A DNA stretch of 64,000 nucleotides from Desmodesmus armatus (lineage: Eukaryota > Chlorophyta > Chlorophyceae > Sphaeropleales > Scenedesmaceae), in contig VIIQ02000709.1 of the NCBI GenBank assembly GCA_007449985.2, forward strand, positions 296,379 through 360,378, in the 5' to 3' direction. This document shows, piece by piece, positions 47,907-58,346 of the stretch. Each line of letters opens with the position of its first letter. Within the stretch, counting starts at the first letter, position 1. The notes beneath the pieces were generated by a model, which saw nothing but the letters and a program-made list of their open reading frames with translations, did no database searches and was not told where the DNA came from. A program made the translations under genes and the position numbers.

Positions 47907-48662
47907 GTTTCGCGCCTTACGCCGGGCTCTCAAACAATCGCAACAACGCACCATCTAGCTTGATGTTTGCTGAGTTCAGCTCACTTAAACATACAACACG
48001 TCTATGGTGTGAACGCTTGGACTATGCGAGGCGCCAAACGGAGCAATACAGTTGCAGCAACGAAGAGACAAGTGCTGCCAAATAGCGTGGATGGGGAGTA
48101 ATGAAAGTTCCAGTACCTTCAAAGGCAGTGCTTATCAGCAAATCAGCGACCAACGCCAGCCTTAGTCACCCTAAGCCATGTCAGTTTGGAGGGGCACGAT
48201 TTGAGTGAAGGCGAGCGGTTAGTATATTTTCAATCAGTGGAAGAAGCGTCGAAGCGCTGCAGCCAGCTGTCCAGACTTGCACAAAATTATGCCTCATATC
48301 TGAGCTGCTGCATATGCAGCATGCATGCTGCACAAACAGAGCCCACAGCTTGGCATAACGGGGTCTATTGTGGCACCATGCATTCCATTATCTGCTGAAA
48401 CAGTAACAAGTCGCACCTGACAATTTGCAGGGGTCCCATTCAGCAGCTAGACTCCCTCAGCCAGTTTGATCTGTGCACAGTCAGGCACAGTACAAGAAGA
48501 ATGTCGGGTCACAAGCTGCATCATAAAGGCCCAGATGTTTCCATAAATCATATTGGACGCATCAATGCACCCCACCTACCCAGAAGCGCGGCCAGACGGC
48601 TTGCAGCATCAGCAGCAGCAGCAGCAGCAGCAGCAGCGGGTTCGTCACCTGCCACAGCAGCA
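47907..48662. promoter_or_regulatory. Divergent intergenic region, jacalin-like gene / methylthioribose kinase
   Basis: About 755 bp between divergent starts. From 48501 the kinase frame is open with an ATG and an Ala-rich stretch coded by CAG repeats (48612-48640), so the kinase N-terminus may be longer. No TATA box was recognised. Promoter role is by position. Confidence 0.4.
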
Positions 48663-51600
48663 ATGTCCACGAGCCAAAGGCTTCTGTCCGAGGCCAACAT
48701 GCAGCAGTATGTGCAGCAGAAAGAACACCTCTGCAGAATGCTGGGAGGCTCTGAACAGCTGCAGGTGCAGCAGCTGCTCGATGGAGTCATCAACATGGTG
48801 TGGCGTGGTAGGTGGCAGCACATGCCCTGCTGAAGATCTTACTGGGAGTAAAGACCTTCAATAATATCATGTTTTCTTTATTTTTTTGATAAATGAATGC
48901 CCTGAGCATCCACATAGCGAAGACCGGCGTCGCTTCAATCAGCATGTAGGACAAGGTCTGTCCACAGCAGCTGATGCCCAGCCCTGCTGTCCTCTGCTGC
49001 TGTGTGTGCTGCAGTGCAGGGTGCATCAGGGCAGCTGGCCATTGTCAAACAGGCACTGCCGTATGTAAGGGCAGTGGGGGAAGCTTTTCCTTTGTCCAGG
49101 GTGAGGGGCTGGTTGCTGCAGGTGCTCCTTATGCACAGTAACAGAACATCGGAGCTTAAGCCTCATTCTGCTCTACCTCGCCAGCTGGGCCTGTAAGCTG
49201 GTTCAGCAAATGCTGTTCTGACAGCCTCAGCTCTGCTGTGTAGTGTGGCCAGCAATGGCGTTCCTGACCTTTCAAAGGTGTGGGAAGTTTCCACAACAAA
49301 ATAGGCTCCAGCACTACAACATCTTCTGCTACTAGTAGCGTGATTACTAGTAGCGTGAACCACTGATTTGAGCCCGTGGGGTCACCTGCACATGCCAGCT
49401 GTGCTGCTGCTGGCATGTCTTCACTACGTCATCACCACACCCCATTCGCTGCCGCTGTCGTCACTGCTGCTGCACTGCTGCTGCTGCTGCTGCTGCCATC
49501 TTCCGCAGGATCGCATGGATGTTGAGGCTGCCTCAATGCAGCTGCTGCACAGTTGCTGCCCTGAGCATATCCCTGAGCTGTACTGCTATGACCCACAGGA
49601 CAGCATACTAGCCATGCAGTGTGCACCGCCACCCCACCAGAAGCTGCTGTACTGCATACGCCAGGGGCAGGTGGGCACATTCGCTAACCATGGGGCACAC
49701 GAAGCGGGGTGGTTCTTTTGTTAGTCATTTCCCTGGGCGCACTTTTCATGACGGCACCAGCCATGCTTCCAATGATACGTGGAGTGAGCAGTGTGGGGGT
49801 TGGGTAACTTGTCATCAATGACTGTTCATGTTGATCATCCTGGTTGAGCAGGATAAGGTCATTGCGTGGTGCCCAGCCTCACCTGCTTGGTAGCCAGCTC
49901 TTGTAAAGTCATGCCTGGAGCTGCTTGCTACAAGGTGTACCTGCTTGTTGCCATGCTGCACCATCTGTGCAGGTTCTTCCAGGCCTTGCTACTCAGCTGG
50001 CTGAGCTGCTGGCCTCTTACCTGGCCCACACTAGCCTCCAACTCATGCCAGCAGGTAAAGGGTGGCTTCAGGCTTGACCTGCACTCATGATCAATGCATA
50101 CCATCCTGCATGCTGCTGCAACTCCGTGGCGTGTATTGATGCACTCAAGCAAGGTTGTGTTCAGAACGGGGCCTGCTGGCTGACAATGTGCAATGTGGAG
50201 ACGACCCGCAAGAAAGTGTTGGAAACAACAAAGCTGAAAGGTGTTGGTCTTGAAGCGCTTGGCGCCCAACTGTATGCCAAACTGTATGCCGCATGTGTCA
50301 TCTCTGTGCATGGCTCCTTGACAGACCGCCAGGCAGCCCTGGTGTCTCAGTTTGCCAATGAGGACATTGTTCAGGCCAATGAGCGTGTGGTGCTGCTGTC
50401 ACCCTTCACACCGGGTGACAAGAGCAACAGGTGGAGCAGCCCACAGCTGGATGCTGATGTGCAGGACATGTGGTGAGCGTGGAGTAGGCAGGGGCAGTCT
50501 CTGCGGTGTTGAAAGGTCTGATGCACAGAGCTTACCAGGAGCTGTGAGCACCTTGCATATTGCCAGGGCGGGGGACACTGGGCTAGATGCTGTGGCAGCA
50601 AGTCCGCGTGGGGCAGGGTGGAAGTCAGACTCGAACCGTGTTGCTACAAGGCGGTTGCATGCATGGTGCACAGCTGCGTCTAAGCAAGGGCGACCACTTG
50701 CAGCACGTGTGTTGTGGTCCTGTCAACCTTTGCCTGAGCGGAAGCATCAGCACATGAAACCCTGCCAGGGCCACACAGCACCTCACACCTTGCTGATGCA
50801 AGCCATTCTCGTGCTTGCAGGTCCAATGCTGCTGTGATGTCATCTGCTGCTGCCATGCTGGAGGTGTACCGGCAGCAGAAGGAGTCACTCATACACAACG
50901 ACCTGCATGCAGGTACGTACTGATGTGGGCTTCATCAAAAATCAGCACAGCTCACAACAGCTGAGCACAACTCAGCACAACTGCAGCAGCGACGACAGTG
51001 CTTGCAGGGTCGCCGACAGGATCGCAGTATCAGGTCATGCGGGCTAGTGGTGGCCTGGCTTGCCCTCTGCACTGACAGTCATCATCATTGCCTGCTGTTG
51101 TGCAACACCAATCCACCACTCAATAGCAGTCCTCACTGACTTCAGACCAGAGTATTCATGGACACACAACTGCACATGGCATCTGGCCCTTCTGGCTGCA
51201 GTGTGTAGCAGCACATCACTCACTCAAGCACTCCCAGCGAGCCAAAACCTGTCCCTACCCTCTCGCCTGTCCGGCTTACATTACTCCACCCCCCCCTTAC
51301 TTGCCTTCCCTTCAGGCAACCTCCTTGCAGCTCCTGGCAGCCTGTTCCTCATTGACTGGGAGTTTGCCACCACAGGCCCCCTGGCGTTTGACCTGGGCTG
51401 TCTCATGGGCAACCTCATGCTGGCAGTGCTGGCACTGCGCGGCATGGAACATGCTGAGCAGCAGCAGCAGCAGCAGCAGCAGCATCGAATCAACCGGAAG
51501 GAGCAGGCTGAGTGGCTGCTGCAGGTGTGTTGCGTGTGAATGGCCACCTGCCCAGCAAAGATATGCACACCATGCGCTTTGGCATGCACAGTGCCTCAAG

Positions 51601-52531
51601 GCATCTGCTTGGCATCCTGGTGTCTGACGCAGTACTTGGCGCTATGGTTTGCCACCAACAGTGCTTCGAGACCCCTGCTGTCCGTTGCCACCACAGTGAC
51701 AGGAAACAGGTTGCAATTGCGGCGTGGCAATTGCGGCGTGGGTATGACTCTGAATGGTGTTCAGCCCGTGCTGAACCTGACTAACATTGGCTGGGGTTGT
51801 GTTTGTCCCTGTAATGCACAGGTGCTGGTTGATGTGTGGCAGCAGTTTGTGCAGCTTTACCCTACAAGCCTTGAAGCGACTGCAGCCGCAGCTGGTGACT
51901 CCCGAAGCACGCCCTTGCAGCAACATCCAACCCAGCAATGGCAGCAGCAGCAGCAGCAGCTCCTGGCCAACAGGTATGCTGGCCAGCTGGCATGGCATGG
52001 CCCAGCCTTGTGGGGCAGACCAGTCCTGAACAGTCCCGCAACACAGCCACACATGCAACTCAAGAACTCTAATCAGCAACCATTGCCGATTTTTAGCGGC
52101 CACGTGCGTCCCACACTTCAGCAGTCGCTGTCATCATGCAAGCTTCCAGGTCACCTGTATTGAGTTGATCTTGGTCAATCAGGCGTCACGAGCTTGACCT
52201 GACAGCCTGCCTGTCTGCTTGTCCTTGTGCTTGTCGCTGTGTTTGCAGCTGTGGCTTCGCAGGCTGCTGCCTGATTCGCCTCACAGTGGGCCTCCACCAC
52301 TACCCTGACATACAGAGCATCCAGGACGCCTCCATACGCGTGCCTGTGGAGCAGGCATGCCTGCAGCTAGGGCAGCAGTTATTGCTGCTCAGGGCTGCAT
52401 ACAGCAGCAGTGGTTCAGAGGTTGTGGCTAGTGAGGACAGTGACAAGCAGCCGGCCAGCACTGGTGGTGGAGATTTGAGCATTGAGCAGGTGCAGCAGCT
52501 TGTGCGGGATGCTCTTGGTGGCTGGGTTTGA
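48663..52531 (+). CDS. MTK: 5-methylthioribose kinase
   Basis: Phosphorylates 5-methylthioribose to its 1-phosphate with ATP, a methionine-salvage step, in the cytosol. Nine exons join in phase: 48663-48807, 49015-49100, 49509-49670, 49973-50054, 50325-50472, 50821-50912, 51316-51524, 51822-51973, 52249-52531; 452 aa, close to the family's ~400-430. Motifs in order: GQLAIVKQALPYVRAVGEAF (ATP-binding lysine strand), ELYCYDPQDSILAMQ, FNRW-like SNRWSSPQLD, the catalytic loop SLIHNDLHAGN, and FLIDWEFATTGPLAFDLGCL (metal-binding Asp region), then GFAGCCLIRLTVGLHH. The usual catalytic loop is HGDLHTGS; here Gly is Asn, while the catalytic Asp is kept. Gln runs at ~51460 and ~51945 lengthen the protein. 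An in-frame ATG at 48501 is an alternative start. Confidence 0.92.
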
Positions 52532-54959
52532 ACACTGGCAATATGACTTGTTGTGTTGATCCTGTTGACAGGCCAGCCGTAGTCAAGGTGTGGGTGTACT
52601 TTTGACACACGGCGATCTTCAACCTTGGAATCCCACAGCCTGTGCGGCATGTGCCCTGCATTGTGCAGTGCAGTAGGGTGGCATTTTCCCCTCTCTTTGA
52701 TTGGGTCTTGCAGTTCTTATCAGCAGTCTGTCTGCAGCCCACCTCTAGCCTTGAGGTCGTAGGCGGGTGCAAGTAGAGCAGCTTGGCTGCCATACTATGC
52801 ATCAGTAACTTACTGAGGCTTGCTCTCAGAGCTTGCTGCAGTGTCTTGATGCTGGTGCATCTTGGAGTTGCAGTGGATCATGCGGCGCGGCACCACAGTA
52901 GCTGCATGCTATTTTGGTGATTTTGTCTCCCACTTGTGAACAGATTACCCAGCTGCTGGTTTTGGCAGTGTTGCTGCACTGCTGATAGTCCAGAGGCAGC
53001 ATCAATTGCAAGTTTAGCAACTACTGCTGTTAGTCGCCCCAGCTGCCTTACAGAGCTGCTCGTGCTGCTGTTACCACTTTGTAAATGAAATTACTGACAG
53101 TATTTTCTGCTGCTTTCTTCTTCTTCATCTTTTTCTTTCAACCATTCTGCTGGCCCTCTCACTGCTGGCAGGCTGAGCAGCTACTCCTTTGCTGCTGTTG
53201 GGTGCCCAACACCGGTGCTGGTGCCAAGCTGCCTCTTACCACATACACTTGGGTCCGTGTCTTTTACTTTGATATGTGTCTGAAAGAGTATGTATTGAAA
53301 AAACTCAAGTACCCCAGAGTTCCGAAAGTCTCCACAGGAAATCACGCTACCTCCCCGGTTCCGGGCACTGTCTTACAGAGTTCCGAAAATCCCAAATTCA
53401 TGCTTACTTGGGTGCTGGAAGCTCAGCAGCAGTCCTGTGTGGCCAGTGTGCAGTGGCCTGCAGCACTCCAGGACTCGCAGCTCAGCTTGAGCGTGAGCAG
53501 GGGCGTGCATTGGTGAGTGAACGGAGACTCAGCAAACTCAGGCTCACTCAACTCACCCCGCTCAGCTCACTCAGCTCAATGCTCACTTTCGCGGGCATAA
53601 ATGGCGCCAGACGCGAAGGAGCCAGTATCCAATACCAAACCATCCAACACCCGACACTTAAATTCACGTACATTCAACATGCAATCCAGTCGTGCTGTGT
53701 GTGTTTCCAAGGCCGCTTCGGTTGGTGTGCGCGCCCAGACACTGCGCATTGCCAAGCCCACCCAGCAGCAGCCTACAAGGGGAGAGGTCCGTAGCTTCCT
53801 GGCTGAGCTAAACGGCAATTAGCGCGTGAGGCAAGATTCGAAAGTGTGCTATCCCCATGCTGATGTTCCAGGCTTTGGGGCCCTGCCGCAAGCAGCACAT
53901 TGAGCAACCCAACACGGAAGCACTGGCCTTGGCCTGCAAGTATAGCAGCAGTGCCCGTAGTCTGGCTTGTGCAACGGCAACGTTGGGCACTGCGGCTGCA
54001 CACGGCGCCCCTCAGCAGTATGATGCTAACAACAGTATAGTGCTGACAGCAGCTGCTGTAGGAGTAGGCAGAGAACGCCTGCTGTTGTATGCATGATGCA
54101 GTGTCCCCTCCAAAGTAGCAATCACAGCAGACTGCAGCTGGTGCACGCTGCAGCTGGTGCACCACTGGCGCAACTGAGGACTGAATGGCCCTTTACATCA
54201 GCTTGCCCCTGTCTGCCGGTATCGATTACACCAACATCAGTAAAGCCGAGAGCTATGACCACCTCTGCGCCTGGGGTCGTCCTGGCATTGGCCACACTGT
54301 GGTAATGTACCTGTCTGGCTGTGCACTTAGCGTGCAGCTTCCAGGCTACTGAAGCCCATTGAGCAGGAATTGTATTCAGACGTGCTGAGTTTTCTTAGCA
54401 GCATGCATGCTCCCCCAATGTTCAAGCATTGCTGGCTCATGCACCATGGCAGTGCACATGCAATGCAGGGGTCCAGCTGTTACCAGCTGCGTTCTGCACC
54501 TGGCATGAGCCGGCACTCTTTTTTCGATCACATTAGTGGCTCCGTATAGCTGTTACGTCGAAATGTAGTGTACAATAGCAGCGTGGGCTGCTGCTGCTGT
54601 TGCTATTCAAGTCCCGCCTACAGAGTTGAGCAACATCGCACTGATCCCCGCGCTAGGTCCGCAGTTGATAATCGTGCTAAACTAATTATTTGCGTTACGA
54701 TGGAGCTGTACAACACATAGCATGGATCACCGCGAGTGCCACCCATCGATGGCGATGTGCTGCTGTCACCCGGCCTCAAAGTTGCCAGTTGGCCAGCAAC
54801 CGGGTAGCAAACAGCAGCATTTGCGATGCTCTGTTCGTTTATGTGCACCGCAGGCCCCGGGGCTGCCGGGATAGGCCGCAGGCAGCAGGTCACTCATTCA
54901 GAATAAAATGGACATTTTTTCCTATGTCACAAGACGTGAAAGTTAAATCTTGCAACAAC
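52532..54959. other. Long region without a supported gene
   Basis: The kinase 3' UTR should end soon after TGTAA at 53080-53084. From 53679 to 53822 a plus-strand ORF starts MQSSRAVCVSKAASVGVRAQ, which looks like a chloroplast transit peptide. It stops after 47 codons, and I could not connect it to another exon. The phrase AGTTCCGAAA recurs near 53317 and 53379. Nothing else coding was recognised. Confidence 0.4.
53080..53084 (+). terminator. Candidate poly(A) signal (TGTAA) of the methylthioribose kinase gene
   Basis: The first TGTAA I see past the kinase stop, 550 nt downstream. It implies a 3' UTR of about 560-570 nt. Confidence 0.4.
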
Positions 54960-55093
54960 ATGCGCCCTGATGCTGACTGGCCCGGCCTGCGTTACGAGCT
55001 GTCCCTCGGCGTCCTCACCAAGGCCATCCCCATGGGCCTCGTCACCTCTACTGGCGGGTGTTGCGTGAAGGCGAGTGTGTGGATGGATAAGGA
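54960..55093 (+). CDS. Possible isolated coding exon beside the retroelement
   Basis: An open frame from ATG with strongly GC3-biased, gene-like codons (MRPDADWPGLRYELSLGVLT and onward, 44 codons) runs to a good donor, GA followed by GTGAGT. No downstream partner exon was found before the retroelement. It may be the first exon of a gene split by the insertion, a gene remnant, or chance. I do not recognise the peptide. Confidence 0.3.
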
Positions 55094-55330
55094 GTGAGTA
55101 CCTACAGGGTGAGTCCTGAGTATCTTATGGAGAATGGGACCTGTTGTTTATTATGCTGAGCAGTGTTTTGAACAAGTTGGGTTTAGGGTGCAGCTGCAAC
55201 ATGTGCTGCTACCTACTATGTGTGTTGTTGGGCATGGCAGTTGCAACACTTGCTGCCTATCCTTGAGCAGTGTTCGAATGGTCCTTGGCTGACTGCGATT
55301 CTGGAGCAGTCGCCTGACTGGGGAGGTGTG

Positions 55331-55671
55331 TCTGACAGCCTTCTCCTTTGATTTAGGCTCACGGCCTGGACACTGAGCAGGTGTCATTTGTGTCTTGAAG
55401 TTGCGTGAGCGTCCAGCACAGACGGTGCTAGTATGTGTTTTGTGTCAGCTTAGCTTCTGTGGGATAACTTCCTGCAGAAGCTGACGGAGCTACTCACAGG
55501 TCTGACAGCTTTCCGTTTGCTTTGGGCTTACAGCCTGGACACTGACAAGCTGTTTCTTGTGTAGTGGGGCTGCAGTACAGCGCAGCTCAGGTGGTACTCC
55601 CACCCATTTGCATGTTGTAGCAAGTCAGCTTCTTGTTGGATAGCTTCCTGCAGGAGCTGACAGCAACCACG
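55331..55671 (+). repeat. Two-copy ~170-bp tandem repeat in the putative U3
   Basis: Units begin TCTGACAGC at 55331 and 55501 and share the phrases GCCTGGACACTGA and CTTCCTGCAG. Each contains a hairpin with GTCAGCTT / AAGCTGAC-like arms (for example 55444-55485). A third TCTGACAGC occurs near 55686. Tandem arrays of this kind are common in LTR enhancers. Confidence 0.7.
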
Positions 55672-55993
55672 CATCGTGTGTGTATGTCTGACAGCAGCCG
55701 GTCTCGTACTGCTCAGTACGTGTACTGGCTGGACCTGGCCCAGACCTGACGCCTGTATGTACCTGTGTTATGTTGTGATGTTTGATCGGCACAGTCACTT
55801 GCGTATGCATCTTCGTGCCAGCGCATCGCAGCTTCGGGTGTGCAAGTGTCTATGCATCCTGTACAGCTTTGCCCAGTCACACCACATCGTGTGGTTTGAT
55901 TGGTTTTGCAGTGCATGTTGCACTGGTTGAGGTACGCTGTTGTTGCTGCTACAGTTAGCAGCAAAGTAACAGAAGAGTGACCTCGGCCAGGGG

Positions 55994-56001
55994 TATAAAT
56001 A
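55994..56001 (+). promoter_or_regulatory. TATA box of the putative 5' LTR
   Basis: TATAAATA preceded by GGGG, 860 nt upstream of gag. Transcription would start near 56025. It is the clearest TATA box in the window. Confidence 0.6.
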
Positions 56002-56861
56002 GCGAGTGTGCGCTGGGTGACATTGTTGAGTTACACCCACAGCCGTGAACCAGCCCCTCGCCTGCTAAGCGTTGTAACAAGCTCTTTGGCAATCCTTCTG
56101 TGACTTTCCAGACACCGATTCGGCTTCCCTGTCTTGAGCAGCTAAAAGCTGCAGCAATTGGTTTCTTCAGGCTTCTTCTACTGCTAGGTGAAGTGCCCAG
56201 AGCACTCGAGTTCCCTGTCGACAGATACAGTTACCCCAGGTCCCTGCGACCCTTCAGTCTGATCAGCTGAGAGGTGCCATCCCTCAGCCCTTACTAAAAG
56301 TGATACCTATACACCCTCGTCTCGCTTCCGGCTACCCTGTAACGGCGTGGGAAACAGGCCGTGTGTGTGAGAGGGAGGGGCAGTTGTGAACCCCGGTGCC
56401 AGCAGGGTTCAGTGAGAGGGGCCCGGCCTGCCACCAGGGCGGCGTTGGGACGGTCTGTGTGCCCCCTTTTCCCCTCTGCCACCGCAGGTACCCCCTTCGA
56501 CCCCTGGCACCCGCGGTGCACTACCACCACCCCAACCACCGACAACGACCCCCCGTACTTGGCAGCTGAGACACTCTCTTCAACGACTACGTTGAGGATC
56601 GACTACCTGTGACCTGAGCCCATCACGACTTCCACTGCGCAAGTTTACGTCACTACCGTTCTCAACAAGAGTTCTGGTACTGCGTAACCTACTCCAAACA
56701 ACAAGTAAACGAATAGCAAGGGGTTTTCGAAACACCTGCTGCTCAAAAGCTGACTTCGGTCCAGCTTACTACTGCCCTCTACTGCTTCCAGAGCTTGCAC
56801 ACCAAAGTGTGTCCAGCCCCATACAAAAGCTGTTCCCACAGCCCAAAAACATTACATACAC
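56002..56861 (+). other. R/U5 and untranslated leader of the retroelement
   Basis: No ORF of note. The LTR end and primer-binding site should lie here. Possible TGG-starting sites (for example at ~56508, TGGCACCCGCGG) were seen but none could be matched to a tRNA by eye. Confidence 0.4.
56073..56077 (+). terminator. TGTAA poly(A) signal in the putative R region
   Basis: TGTAA lies ~75 nt past the TATA box, inside the predicted R/U5 segment. That is where an LTR needs a poly(A) signal for its 3' copy. A second TGTAA is near 56339. Confidence 0.4.
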
Positions 56862-58346
56862 ATGTCTGAGACAGAAGGGGAGTTCCAGTTCGCACCCCCA
56901 GGGGCCATGCTGCCTTCACCTGGTGCCCTCAATAGTATTGACACCTATGATGGGCAGGGTGATCCCAACCTCTGGCTCAATCACCTTCAGGATACAGCTG
57001 GCCTGTACAATTGGGCTGAGATACACTGCTTGCGTGTAGCAAAGCTCAAGCTAAGAGGCGATGCACAACGTTGGGGCCAGTCCCGCAGCTTCTGCAGCTG
57101 GGCTGAATTTCAACAGCTACTAGTTCACCGTTTCGGTGAAACACAAGAGACAGCCATAGCACGACTGGAACGCTGCTACCAGAGTCCAAGAGAGGCCCCC
57201 AGGGCCTTCGCTGACAGATTTCGACTGGATGCAGAACGTTCTGGTCGCACAGAAGATGCTGCTCTTGTTTACACCTTCATACAACGTCTCCAGCCCAGCA
57301 TCAGGACTGAGGTTGTCAGGAAGCAACTGCGCAGCATAGACGCAGTAGTTGAATACGCAAATTACCTGTTAGGGGCATTGGGTGCAGCAGACATGGGAAG
57401 GGAGGATGGCTTTGCAAGCAGCAACTTTGGCCGTAACATGGACGGCATGGCAGCTGCAAGCAAACCACCAGCCTTTGGTAACCCACTGCCCCGACGCCCT
57501 GAGTTTGATACTAGGAGGCCTCAGCAAGGGCCTTACTACAGGCCAGCCTCCAGGCCCCCCTTCAGAGATGTAAGCAACCGCAATGCTCGCCCTAACAATT
57601 TGTCTGTGCCCCCCAAGCCTGCTCCCGTGCCTTCCTCACCTGCTGCTGTGGACGAGCTGACCAGGCGTATGCAGCAGTTGGAGCTGAACATGCATCAGCA
57701 ACTGCAGCAGAACAAGGACAAAGACAGGGAAATCAGGACCCTGCGTTATGCTTTAGAAAAGCAGCCTCAGAGGGACACACCTCATATCAATTTCATGAGC
57801 AGCGAGAGTCTGCCAGAAGATGAGTTAGACATTGATCCTGAGTTGTTGGCTGCACTCATGGTCAAGCGCTCTGCTGACGACAGCAATGCACCAGCCCTGA
57901 AGCGCATGCCAGCCAAACGTACAGCCATTGATCCCCGGGCACCCAACATGCATGGGCCATCACGACCAACTTATGCTGCAGCCCGGCCTGCCTCAAGCAG
58001 CCCAGCAGGGACAAGCAGGCCTGCAGCAGCGGCAGCTGCTGAAGCAGGCACTGATGCCTTTCCCCGAATGCCAAGACAGCGACAGCCATTGCAGGCTAGG
58101 CCCTATGGGGCACCTGGTCCTGCGGTTCCCGGCCCTCGTGGCCCTGTGCCCCCTCCTGCCCCCCCGGTCCTACTGATTCAACCCACAGGTCACAAGGAGC
58201 TGCTGACCTGGCCAACCAAAAAGCAAAGAAGATGGCATCAGAGATATGTCGCAGCATTAAGATGGATGGGCAGACAGAAGGCACTGTGCCTCCCCAAGCA
58301 GTCCTTACCTGCCTCGCAGGGCACTTGGCTGGGCAACCCAGCCTAG
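56862..58346 (+). CDS. gag: Gag protein of the retroelement
   Basis: Structural protein forming the virus-like particle. Intact ORF of 494 aa from the first ATG of the frame. Residues ~25-165 match the retrotransposon Gag capsid domain: DPNLWLNHLQD, RGDAQRWGQS, FQQLLVHRFGE and FADRFRLDAER. A coiled-coil follows (MQQLELNMHQQLQQNKDKDR, about residues 270-305), then a Pro/Ala-rich tail. No CCHC zinc knuckle was found, which is unusual but known in some lineages. The last 115 nt overlap pol, which lies in the -1 frame. Confidence 0.88.
   Translation: MSETEGEFQFAPPGAMLPSPGALNSIDTYDGQGDPNLWLNHLQDTAGLYNWAEIHCLRVAKLKLRGDAQRWGQSRSFCSWAEFQQLLVHRFGETQETAIARLERCYQSPREAPRAFADRFRLDAERSGRTEDAALVYTFIQRLQPSIRTEVVRKQLRSIDAVVEYANYLLGALGAADMGREDGFASSNFGRNMDGMAAASKPPAFGNPLPRRPEFDTRRPQQGPYYRPASRPPFRDVSNRNARPNNLSVPPKPAPVPSSPAAVDELTRRMQQLELNMHQQLQQNKDKDREIRTLRYALEKQPQRDTPHINFMSSESLPEDELDIDPELLAALMVKRSADDSNAPALKRMPAKRTAIDPRAPNMHGPSRPTYAAARPASSSPAGTSRPAAAAAAEAGTDAFPRMPRQRQPLQARPYGAPGPAVPGPRGPVPPPAPPVLLIQPTGHKELLTWPTKKQRRWHQRYVAALRWMGRQKALCLPKQSLPASQGTWLGNPA

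Noticed and set aside
56380..56520. Primer-binding site candidates starting TGG
   Set aside because: None could be matched to a tRNA 3' end by eye and the LTR end is not defined.
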